Of a DNA stretch of 64,000 bases, positions 45,675-53,298 are shown in pieces; within the stretch, counting starts at the first letter, position 1, and each line of letters starts with the position of its first letter. The stretch is from Flavobacterium fontis (GTDB lineage: Bacteria; Bacteroidota; Bacteroidia; Flavobacteriales; Flavobacteriaceae). Where the stretch lies: contig NZ_FQVQ01000001.1 of the NCBI RefSeq assembly GCF_900129405.1, positions 62,001 to 126,000 on the forward strand, written 5' to 3'. Both the position numbers and the translations under genes were made by a program. The notes beneath the pieces are model-generated. The model was not told where the DNA came from, ran no database searches, and saw only the letters and a program-made list of their open reading frames with translations.

Positions 45675-47582
45675 TTATTGGGTTAATATTACTTGGGTAT
45701 TATAGGCTTCGACGATACGTTTTTGAAGGGCACGCCAGGGCTCAAAATCACTTGTTTTTAGTACGGCATTTTTAAATGAAAATTTCTTTTTATAGACCAA
45801 AACATTGCCTTCCAAGGTATAGGTAAGACTAACCTCATAGTTGGGGGTGTTTTCTATGATGTTTTCGGGCATCTTTGTCACTTTGTACCCGGCAGGGAGG
45901 GTGAGGTGAATATGCGATTCATAATGGGTTTTATAATCAAATTCATAATCGGTTTTTCGGTCGGTTAACTGAAACCCTTTGTATTCATTCAAAAAATCCA
46001 AGTCAATGTAAATCTCATTGTCAAATGAAGAAACTTTATTGGCAATATCCAGCGTGTAATCGATGGTGAGTTTTTCTTCACGCGCTTCTAAATTAGATGT
46101 TTTCACGCCATCCACTTTGATGTTTTTGTTTTGGCGCGCCAGATAATTGTCGAGTAATTCCTTCTTTTTATTGCTTTCAAAATGATTATATACGTTTTGA
46201 AAGTACACCCTACTTTCTCCCAAATACGAACGATTTGCGGCCCCTTTCATGCGGTCACCGTCCAAGGTGAGATGCGCTGTAAAAAGTTCTTTATTGGCTG
46301 CGGCCGAACCCAAAGGAACCTTATCGATAATGCACTTGGCGCCGTCTTCAATCATTACTTCTTTGTTTTGAATGCGTTCGGCATACTCTCCCAAGGCATT
46401 GTATTTTTCGGTGCCATCCAAAAAGAGTCGTTTCCCTTTGTAAAAAACCGTACAAATCATGTGGTTGTCCACGGCCAAGGAGGGCGTATTATAATCATAG
46501 GCGATATGTTTGGTGCCAATCCATGTAAGTCGGGCATCAAATCCAGCCAGCACCAACATTTCTTTGATCAAATTGGCCATTCCTTTACAATCGCCATACC
46601 TTTTTTCAAATACATTTTGGGCTTCATCGGGTTTAAAACCCGCTATACCGTCTTCAAAAGCAATGTATCGAATGTTGTCTTGAACCCAATAGTAAATGGC
46701 TTTGATTTTGGCTTCATCGGTGGTGGCTTTTTGGGTCAATTCGGTCACCTTAGCTTTTAAAGCCGCGGGGTCATTTTTCATCAGTCCCACCAGCGAGGCA
46801 TACCAGCGGTAAAGGTCTTCATGCGATTGAAACAACGTTGTTTTTTTATTGTTTTTTTGGTAGCCTTTGGCAATGACCATGATATGAGGATACAAGTAGG
46901 TTCGTCCCGGACTGTCTTCTTCTTTGAATAAAGCGGGGGCATTTTCTAACCGGTACGTATAGATGGTTTCGTCGTCTTGTTTGACCACACTTTTTTGGAT
47001 GGCAAATCCGTTGAAATTAAATTCTTTCAATTCAACGTCAAGCCAATTGGGAACCGTAAATATGATTTTTTTGTAAACTACAGGAAATTCATCTTGAAAA
47101 TAAAACGTGGTGCAGTATTTGACATCGCGGTAATTTTTGGTCAATTCATAAAAATAGGTGTAGCCTTGAACGGGGAAATCTAACGTGCTGTATTTTACTC
47201 GGGCATCATTGTAAAATAAATCGGAATCTTTATAGAGTTCATCATTGACATAGAAAAGCGCTTTTTTATCATTTCTAAATTTAAATGAAAAATCATTGAT
47301 AGACGATTCGCTGTCGTAAAACTCGTATTTCTGAATTACCGCGCGATGGTTGATATTCATGAGCTGTTCCTTGGTGTCAATTTGTACCGTCACTTTTTCC
47401 TCCCGATTATTGAAATCAAAACGCACTTCATCAACACTGCTCAACACGGCAATATCGTCTTTGTTGTATTTTTCACGTAAAACTTTGGCTTTGCTAACTT
47501 CTTCCGGAGTAGGGTCAAGATTTTTTTGCGCAAAGGAAGTAAGGGTGCATAGGGCGAATAGGAGTGCAATACGATTTTTCAC
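45675..47582 (-). CDS. Exported DUF3857 and transglutaminase-like protein
   Basis: The 635-residue protein has a signal peptide (about 1-19, ending TSFAQ), a DUF3857 domain (about 50-260) and a transglutaminase core. The Cys-His-Asp triad is visible as YGDCKG (Cys332), VDNHMI (His374) and FLDGT (Asp389). Such proteins in Bacteroidota are exported and their substrates are mostly unknown. The start is GTG at 47582; a reverse-strand TAACTTTG at 47582-47589 abuts it, so the message may be leaderless or the start may lie differently. It heads a two-gene operon with its inactive-looking paralogue. Confidence 0.88.
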   Translation of the reverse strand: MKNRIALLFALCTLTSFAQKNLDPTPEEVSKAKVLREKYNKDDIAVLSSVDEVRFDFNNREEKVTVQIDTKEQLMNINHRAVIQKYEFYDSESSINDFSFKFRNDKKALFYVNDELYKDSDLFYNDARVKYSTLDFPVQGYTYFYELTKNYRDVKYCTTFYFQDEFPVVYKKIIFTVPNWLDVELKEFNFNGFAIQKSVVKQDDETIYTYRLENAPALFKEEDSPGRTYLYPHIMVIAKGYQKNNKKTTLFQSHEDLYRWYASLVGLMKNDPAALKAKVTELTQKATTDEAKIKAIYYWVQDNIRYIAFEDGIAGFKPDEAQNVFEKRYGDCKGMANLIKEMLVLAGFDARLTWIGTKHIAYDYNTPSLAVDNHMICTVFYKGKRLFLDGTEKYNALGEYAERIQNKEVMIEDGAKCIIDKVPLGSAAANKELFTAHLTLDGDRMKGAANRSYLGESRVYFQNVYNHFESNKKKELLDNYLARQNKNIKVDGVKTSNLEAREEKLTIDYTLDIANKVSSFDNEIYIDLDFLNEYKGFQLTDRKTDYEFDYKTHYESHIHLTLPAGYKVTKMPENIIENTPNYEVSLTYTLEGNVLVYKKKFSFKNAVLKTSDFEPWRALQKRIVEAYNTQVILTQ

Positions 47583-47630
47583 AAAGTTACTTTTTGCGAA
47601 AAATAGTAAATTCTAAGCAAACACAAAAAA

Positions 47631-48146
47631 TTAATTTTCAGTGAATAACGCTTTTAATTCGGTTGCATCATTGGCTTTCATTTTTCCGGCCAAGACTAAG
47701 CTCAATTGTTTTCGGCGTAATGCGGCAGCAAAGCGGGCTTGTTCTTCCTCAGTTTGAGGTTCCAAAGGCGGTACGGGTACGGGATTTCCCATTTCGTCTA
47801 CGGCCACAAAGGTATAAATCGCTTCGTTGGCTTTGGTGCGAATTCCAGACTCTCGATCTTCAATCCACACATCAAGGTAAATCTCCATCGATGAAGTAAA
47901 GGCACGCGATACCTTGGCTTCGATGGTGACCACACTGCCCAAAGGAATCGAGCGATTAAAGGCCACATGGTTAACCGAGGCCGTCACCACGATACGACGG
48001 GAGTGTCGCCGGGCAGCAATACTTGCCGCTCGATCCATACGCGCCAAGAGTTCGCCTCCAAATAAGTTATTCAACGGATTGGTTTCACTGGGAAGCACTA
48101 AATCGGTTAAAACGGTTAACGAATCGGCAGGATATTTTGGTGTCAT
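47631..48146 (-). CDS. Acyl-CoA thioesterase, hotdog fold
   Basis: The 171-residue protein shows the hotdog acyl-CoA hydrolase pattern NPLNNLFGGELLARMDRAA, followed by VTASVNHVAFNRSIPLGSVV, as in YciA/BACH-type thioesterases. These cleave acyl-CoA to free acid and CoA in the cytoplasm. A single-gene transcript is suggested by a -7 box upstream. Chain-length preference cannot be told. Confidence 0.93.
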   Translation of the reverse strand: MTPKYPADSLTVLTDLVLPSETNPLNNLFGGELLARMDRAASIAARRHSRRIVVTASVNHVAFNRSIPLGSVVTIEAKVSRAFTSSMEIYLDVWIEDRESGIRTKANEAIYTFVAVDEMGNPVPVPPLEPQTEEEQARFAAALRRKQLSLVLAGKMKANDATELKALFTEN

Positions 48147-48162
48147 AGGATGAATTTTGCCG

Positions 48163-48170
48163 CAAAGGTA
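48163..48170 (-). promoter_or_regulatory. Putative -7 box (TACCTTTG) for the thioesterase gene
   Basis: The reverse-strand octamer fits the consensus and lies 16 bases before the ATG at 48146. Confidence 0.55.
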
Positions 48171-48204
48171 CTAAAACCACCAAGGTCTGAGGTAGGGTAA
48201 AAAG

Positions 48205-48232
48205 CAAAAAAAATCCCAAAAAATGGGATTTA
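48205..48232 (-). terminator. Terminator after the SPOR protein gene
   Basis: On the reverse strand AAATCCCA / TGGGATTT (48231-48224 and 48218-48211) with a five-base loop is followed by a T-run. It begins right after the stop codon of the SPOR gene at 48233. Confidence 0.82.
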
Positions 48233-49198
48233 TTACAATTCTTCAATCAGTACCCAAGCTTCTGGGTTATGGGATTTTTGTACCGTTTCCATTTGATTTC
48301 GGGCGTCACTGTATCGGGCATAACTGCCATACAAAACAGGATAAAGTCCGTGTTTATTAGGCCCTATTTTTCGTGCGGGGAAACCTAATTTCTTTAATTC
48401 ATACAACACCCGATCGGCATTGGCTTCCAAACGAAAAGCGCCAGCCACAACATGGTAGGGAAGTTTTTCTTGCTGCACCGTCAAGGATACAGCGGGAAGC
48501 GTTTCTATAGGGTTGTCTAATAAAAATGTAGCGTTTGCAATTTTTTGCTGCACTTGGCTTTGTACTTTTTGTTGTACGGCCAAAGTAGCTTCTTGCACTT
48601 GTTTTTCGTAGTATTGGTTACCAAAATAACCTCCCGAGCCTAAAAGTCCCGCGCCGAAAACAAAGATGGCGGCATATTTTAACCACGGCGCGCTTGTTTT
48701 TTCAGTGCCCAATGGAATCACGGGTATTTCCTCTGCAGCGGTTTCTGGCGCTACAGCATCCAAATGCACAAGGACTTCCCGTTGTACAGCGGGTGAAATT
48801 ACCGGACTGAGTCCGAAAGCTTCGGTTAAATAATTGACTTGTTCTTGGGGCGTGAAGACCACATTTTTATCGGATGTGTAGCGAAGTTCACCAATATTAC
48901 GTAACGCAATAGTTCCCACGTCTTGAAGGCGCATTTTCCACTCGTGTACGGCGTGTTCAATTCCGTTTACAGCCACTTCGTAGGGAATTTTCTCGGTTTG
49001 CGCAATATGATTTGCCAACAGGCCATCGTTATTTTTTAAATACGCATTAAAAGAAATTACTTTTTTGGGCGGAAAAAAGGTTTGAGCGGCCCCATGCCAT
49101 TGAGCGGACTGGGTTTCCGTAAGAAAGGCACCCAATCCCGGCACCGTAACACATTGGTAACGGTACAGCAACTGCGCGATATATGGTTCAATCTTCAT
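48233..49198 (-). CDS. SPOR domain protein with N-terminal HU-CCDC81-like domain
   Basis: The 321-residue protein has an N-terminal region (1-130) typical of the bacterial HU/CCDC81-like domain (YRYQCVTVPGLGAFLTE), a single transmembrane helix (about 174-192) and a C-terminal SPOR domain (about 240-321, YHVVAGAFRLEANADRVL). SPOR domains bind glycan strands stripped of peptides at the division septum. The topology places the HU-like part in the cytoplasm and SPOR in the periplasm, so it may link DNA or a cytoplasmic partner to cell-wall remodelling. Confidence 0.9.
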   Translation of the reverse strand: MKIEPYIAQLLYRYQCVTVPGLGAFLTETQSAQWHGAAQTFFPPKKVISFNAYLKNNDGLLANHIAQTEKIPYEVAVNGIEHAVHEWKMRLQDVGTIALRNIGELRYTSDKNVVFTPQEQVNYLTEAFGLSPVISPAVQREVLVHLDAVAPETAAEEIPVIPLGTEKTSAPWLKYAAIFVFGAGLLGSGGYFGNQYYEKQVQEATLAVQQKVQSQVQQKIANATFLLDNPIETLPAVSLTVQQEKLPYHVVAGAFRLEANADRVLYELKKLGFPARKIGPNKHGLYPVLYGSYARYSDARNQMETVQKSHNPEAWVLIEEL

Positions 49199-49203
49199 AA
49201 AGG

Positions 49204-49211
49204 CAAATTTA
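49204..49211 (-). promoter_or_regulatory. Putative -7 box (TAAATTTG) close to the SPOR gene start
   Basis: The reverse-strand octamer fits TAnnTTTG but ends only five bases before the ATG at 49198, so the message would be nearly leaderless. It could also be chance in AT-rich DNA. Confidence 0.35.
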
Positions 49212-49276
49212 AAGAATTCGGAACGCTAACAAAATTTTATCAACAAACTTTGTTAACATTTTTCAAATCCTTTTTA

Positions 49277-49284
49277 TACTTTTG
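49277..49284 (+). promoter_or_regulatory. Putative -7 promoter box (TACTTTTG) for dprA
   Basis: TACTTTTG lies 17 bases before the ATG at 49302. A TTTG at 49249-49252 is a possible -33 element at 24 bases spacing. Confidence 0.5.
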
Positions 49285-49301
49285 TCGTTCAAATTTAATT
49301 T

Positions 49302-50408
49302 ATGCGCCATACAGATTTAATTGCCACCTTGGCCTTGCTTCAGGTCGACGGAATCGGTTCCGTTTTAGCCAAAAAACTCATTCAACGTTTCGGTTCGGCT
49401 GCCGAAGTTTTTCATGCAAAACCACGTCACATTGCTGCCATAGAGGGACTTAGTTCTCAAGTAGCGCGCCAGTTTAAGCATCCCGATTTGTTTGTAAAAG
49501 CCGAAAATGAGTTTCTTTTTTTGGAACAAAAAGGCTATACGGCGCATTATTTTATGGATACGGATTATCCCGAACGACTTAAGCATTGTTACGATGGTCC
49601 TGTCTTATTGTTTGGATCCGGTCAAATGGATTTGAATCCCCAACGGATGATTAGCATCGTGGGAACCCGAGAAATTACACCGTATGGTATTGATTTTACC
49701 CGAAAATTATTGGAGGATTTGGCGCCTCTTAACCCCGTTATTGTTAGTGGTTTTGCTTATGGTGTGGATATTGTGGCGCATCGAACGGCTATGGAGTTGG
49801 GGCTTCAAACGATTGGTGTACTGGCGCATGGACTCAATCAAATGTATCCCAAGCCCCACAAGAAGTATCGTTCACGAATGGAAGCGTGCGGCGGATTCTT
49901 GACAGAGTTTCGCAGTGATGCCAATCCCGATCGGGAAAATTTTGTACGCCGAAATCGTATCGTTGCAGGGATGTCGGAGGCCACTATTGTTATCGAAAGC
50001 GCCGAAAAAGGAGGTTCGCTAATAACCGCGCATTGGGCCAACGAATACAATCGGGAGGTGTTTGCGGTTCCGGGGCGTTGTACCGATCGATTTAGTCAAG
50101 GCTGTAACACCTTGATCAAAACTCAGCGTGCCCATTTGCTCAATAGTGCTGCCGATTTAATGTACCATTTGAACTGGGAGTTGGAACCAAAATCCAACTC
50201 GCGTGGGGTTCAAAAACAATTGTTTGTTGAATTAACAACCGAAGAACAGCAGCTGTACACGATGTTACAACAGCAGGGCAAAATGCTTTTGGATGAATTG
50301 GCCTTACACGGTCAATTTCCTGTTTCCAAAGTGTCGATGCTTTTGTTGAACATGGAACTCAAAGGCGTAGTGCGTCCTTTACCGGGCAAATGGTTTGAAG
50401 CGGTGTAA
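49302..50408 (+). CDS. dprA: DNA-processing protein DprA
   Basis: DprA binds single-stranded DNA taken up during transformation and loads RecA. The Rossmann-like core shows SIVGTREITPYG, VSGFAYGVDIVAHRTAM and the GGFLTEFRSDANPDRENFV region, all diagnostic. A helix-hairpin-helix-like region (1-60) and a C-terminal winged helix (about 305-368) complete the usual 368-residue layout. It ends exactly against the convergent Hsp70 gene without a gap. Confidence 0.95.
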   Translation: MRHTDLIATLALLQVDGIGSVLAKKLIQRFGSAAEVFHAKPRHIAAIEGLSSQVARQFKHPDLFVKAENEFLFLEQKGYTAHYFMDTDYPERLKHCYDGPVLLFGSGQMDLNPQRMISIVGTREITPYGIDFTRKLLEDLAPLNPVIVSGFAYGVDIVAHRTAMELGLQTIGVLAHGLNQMYPKPHKKYRSRMEACGGFLTEFRSDANPDRENFVRRNRIVAGMSEATIVIESAEKGGSLITAHWANEYNREVFAVPGRCTDRFSQGCNTLIKTQRAHLLNSAADLMYHLNWELEPKSNSRGVQKQLFVELTTEEQQLYTMLQQQGKMLLDELALHGQFPVSKVSMLLLNMELKGVVRPLPGKWFEAV

Positions 50409-52892
50409 TTATTTTAATCCCAAATCGCCATCGAAGTTTTCCCATTCGTCCCGCGATTTCGGTTTTACGCGTAACAAATCCCACAATTGATAACAAATAG
50501 CTTTCAGTTCTGGAATATTCTCGCGTTCAATCGCCGTTTCGCCCAAAGCGACCAGTTTCATGAATTTATGGGTATCCGTGTACTCGTTTTCATCCAAGAA
50601 GCGGTAGTAATAAAAAGCATTGTAGAAACGCTGGTCTTGCTTCATATAAATACTGTCGTACAAATCATCCAAAGCTTTTGTTTTTTGACGAATCATGTAT
50701 TTATTGTTCGATTGTAAAACCTCCTTTTCATTACGGATAATTTTTTCAAATTCTTCCTTTTGTTTGGGTGTGGCCACTTCCAAATAGCTTTCTAACGCTT
50801 CTCGCGTCCTATGGTATTCTTCGATTTCTAGCAAAACATGTTTGTGACGTACCAAATCATCATAGGCTTGAATGGTCAACCGTTTCATTTCATCGAGTTG
50901 GTATTTCCGATCGGTCGATTGGTCAAAGGCTCCCTCTAGCGCTTCTTGGTGTAGCACGATGAGATGGTCTTTGATACGCTTGAGTTGCGCCAAATAGGTA
51001 AAGTTTTCCTCATCTTCGGAGTCGTTCATTTCAGCTTCAATTTCTTGTATTACCGCATTGATTTCAAGGGCCACTTTATCCAATGCGACGTGTCGTTGAT
51101 GTGGGTTGAAGACTTCATTGATTTCTAAATCCAAAGCGCCAATGTAAACACTAACGCTTAAATCACGGGATTCAGAGATTTTGAAATGAAGTTCGATATC
51201 CATTCCTTTAATCAAATCCATGGGAAGGTTTTTACCTGTAATTTCAATGTATCCAATACTGAGGTTGCTTCCAATCATCCCTCCGGCATTGCCTTCGACG
51301 ATATTGATGATTAACTTTTCGTCGGAGTTTTTTAGAATATTTTTGGACGTGGTTTTGTACACGGTTTTTTTTAAGGGCAGGATGTCATTTTTTTTAAAAA
51401 TCCGTTCCATAAATGTTTTTCCAGCTTCTTCATCCACTTCCAAACAAATGTCATTGGGTAACGGTTGCCCCATGATGTTATAGAGTCCGTTGGTGATAGC
51501 AATGGATGTATTTTGATACACTATATTTTGGTGTTCATCCAACAGATAGAGCGTAAATTGGTTGGTGGCTTTTTCCAACAACGGTACAAATTCGGTAATT
51601 TTTGAACTCGCTCGAAGTACGCCCGTGTCAAATCCGCCGTCGGCCCTTGTAAGACGATAAAAGCCCTGAAAAGGCGATTGAATCAAAACAGCAATCAGCT
51701 CCTCGGCGTCTTTGGAGTGGGGTTCAAAAACGATTTCAACAGCGGGTTCATTTTGCGGAGTTGTGCTAGGAGCTGCGGTAACTTCTTTACGCTCCATCGG
51801 TTTGGCACCAGCATAATAAGCTGCTCCAATGACCACGGCTGTTGTTGGGTCGACATGGGTATCAACAGGAATACCGCTGCGCAAACCCAATTGCTCTCGG
51901 ATATACGGAATATAGGTAGTACCGCCCACCAAGATAATTCGGTTGATCGCCGAAAAAGGCATCGCATTATCTGCCAGCAAGCCTTCGGTGAGTTGATAGG
52001 ATTCTTCAAATTTATCCCGAAGCACTGACTCCAATTCTACGCGACTCAGGTCAATATCGAGAAAAGCATCCCAAAAAGGAATGTCCAATTCTATCGCGGT
52101 TTGCGTTTTTATCGAAAGTTCTTTTTTGGCTTCTTCTGCTTTAAACAACAACTCGAAATAGAGTTTTTTGCAATCGGCCTCTTCACCCGAGAGCATTCTT
52201 CTCCACAGTTGGGTTTGTCCTGTTGCCTGTTCTATTTTGGGGCAAATAATTTTTTCAACCAAAAGATTATCCAAATCAACACCTCCCAAAAAATTATTGC
52301 CTTTGTGGTCCAATACTTTCAATTCCCGATGGTCGATACGTACCAAGGCGACATCAAAAGTACCGCCTCCAAAATCGTACACCAACCAATGTTGCACCTC
52401 GGTCAAATCCAACGATTGACTGTTGGAATAGGCCAAACAAGCAGCGATAGGTTCTTGCAATAAAACCACTTCGTCAAAGCCCGCCAAGTACCCCGCTTTT
52501 TTGGTAGCGTTGGTTTGAATGGTATCAAAGGAAGCAGGAATGGTAATTACGGCTGCCTTGGGTTGTTCGGGTTGGGTAAAATTGACCAACTCTTTCAACA
52601 CCATAGAAGATAGATCGACAGGTGTCAACGGGTTTTCCCAATCGGGTACTGTGAATGTACTGTCGGAGCCCATTTTTCTTTTGAAGGAGGCAAAGACATT
52701 GTCCGATTGGGTGAGCATCAATTCGCGGGCTTTGTCGCCAATTTGAATGCGGCCTTTTCGAAAGGATACCACCGAGGGCAGGGTATCTTTGAACCCTACT
52801 GGATTTTTATACAAGGTTATTTTCCCGTTTTCATACCGGGCTATGGCCGAGTTGGTTGTGCCCAAGTCGATTCCAAAATTGATATTACTCAT
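50409..52892 (-). CDS. Non-canonical Hsp70 family chaperone with extra beta-domain
   Basis: The 827-residue protein has a complete actin-like ATPase domain: phosphate-1 GIDLGTTNSAIA (7-18), phosphate-2 VYDFGGGTFDVAL (171-183), connect EPIAACLAYS (147-156) and adenosine LVGGTTYIPYIREQL (321-335). The DnaK-type linker (VLLLDVTP) is missing. Instead an extra roughly 90-residue beta-rich segment (about 384-470) precedes a substrate-binding-like beta-domain (470-595). The C-terminal 230 residues are helical and longer than a DnaK lid. It is probably cytoplasmic. The GrpE-like gene lies six bases upstream, and a membrane protein gene is divergent. It is not the housekeeping DnaK. Confidence 0.92.
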   Translation of the reverse strand: MSNINFGIDLGTTNSAIARYENGKITLYKNPVGFKDTLPSVVSFRKGRIQIGDKARELMLTQSDNVFASFKRKMGSDSTFTVPDWENPLTPVDLSSMVLKELVNFTQPEQPKAAVITIPASFDTIQTNATKKAGYLAGFDEVVLLQEPIAACLAYSNSQSLDLTEVQHWLVYDFGGGTFDVALVRIDHRELKVLDHKGNNFLGGVDLDNLLVEKIICPKIEQATGQTQLWRRMLSGEEADCKKLYFELLFKAEEAKKELSIKTQTAIELDIPFWDAFLDIDLSRVELESVLRDKFEESYQLTEGLLADNAMPFSAINRIILVGGTTYIPYIREQLGLRSGIPVDTHVDPTTAVVIGAAYYAGAKPMERKEVTAAPSTTPQNEPAVEIVFEPHSKDAEELIAVLIQSPFQGFYRLTRADGGFDTGVLRASSKITEFVPLLEKATNQFTLYLLDEHQNIVYQNTSIAITNGLYNIMGQPLPNDICLEVDEEAGKTFMERIFKKNDILPLKKTVYKTTSKNILKNSDEKLIINIVEGNAGGMIGSNLSIGYIEITGKNLPMDLIKGMDIELHFKISESRDLSVSVYIGALDLEINEVFNPHQRHVALDKVALEINAVIQEIEAEMNDSEDEENFTYLAQLKRIKDHLIVLHQEALEGAFDQSTDRKYQLDEMKRLTIQAYDDLVRHKHVLLEIEEYHRTREALESYLEVATPKQKEEFEKIIRNEKEVLQSNNKYMIRQKTKALDDLYDSIYMKQDQRFYNAFYYYRFLDENEYTDTHKFMKLVALGETAIERENIPELKAICYQLWDLLRVKPKSRDEWENFDGDLGLK

Positions 52893-52898
52893 GTTGAT

Positions 52899-53186
52899 TT
52901 ATTCTACGATTACCACCCCTTTTTGAATCAATACATACCCGTTGGCCTCTTCGCGATAGATGATGGGTTTGAGGACTTTGGTAATTTTTTTGGCTCCGGG
53001 ATGCATTAAATTGGCTTCCAGCGCCGTGTCGCGTTCATCATACGGTTGCCCCAAGGGATTTACGATTTTGTAACCCATTTCGGTGAATTCATGATGGATA
53101 CGATTAAAGTTGCGCTCAAAGTGGGGGAGTTGATGCTCTAAAGATTTTTTTTCGATTTCAAAAAATTGATTGATTAAGGCTTCCAT
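52899..53186 (-). CDS. Small GrpE-like protein paired with Hsp70
   Basis: This 95-residue protein looks like the C-terminal beta-wing part of the nucleotide exchange factor GrpE. The segment MGYKIVNPLGQPYDERDTALEA (starting at residue 37) mirrors the GrpE pattern G-x4-P-x-G-x-P-(F/Y)-D followed by E-A. The C-terminal IQKGVVIVE resembles the RPAxVVV end. Only about 35 helical residues precede it, so the long GrpE dimer helix is missing. It is encoded six bases upstream of the Hsp70 gene on the same strand, so it would be a dedicated exchange factor or co-chaperone. Homology is by eye only. Confidence 0.68.
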   Translation of the reverse strand: MEALINQFFEIEKKSLEHQLPHFERNFNRIHHEFTEMGYKIVNPLGQPYDERDTALEANLMHPGAKKITKVLKPIIYREEANGYVLIQKGVVIVE

Positions 53187-53265
53187 AGCGTACTATTTTC
53201 AGTCAGCAAGATACAATTTATTGTTTTTTTGTCGACTATCAATTCTGATAAATCCACGATTATCC

Positions 53266-53273
53266 TATTTTTG
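53266..53273 (+). promoter_or_regulatory. Putative -7 promoter box (TATTTTTG)
   Basis: The octamer followed by C lies 25 bases before ATG 53299. It makes the longer in-frame start at 53170 unlikely. Confidence 0.5.
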
Positions 53274-53298
53274 CTTTTCGCATTTAATTCCAGCCGCA

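Noticed and set aside
46182..46760. 192-codon forward reading frame
   Set aside because: It is antisense to the transglutaminase gene with an intact catalytic triad, has no start context, and its composition is that of a complement strand.
53170..53298. Longer start for the membrane protein at 53299
   Set aside because: It overlaps the divergent GrpE-like gene and contains a -7 box; the sequence looks like translated intergenic DNA.
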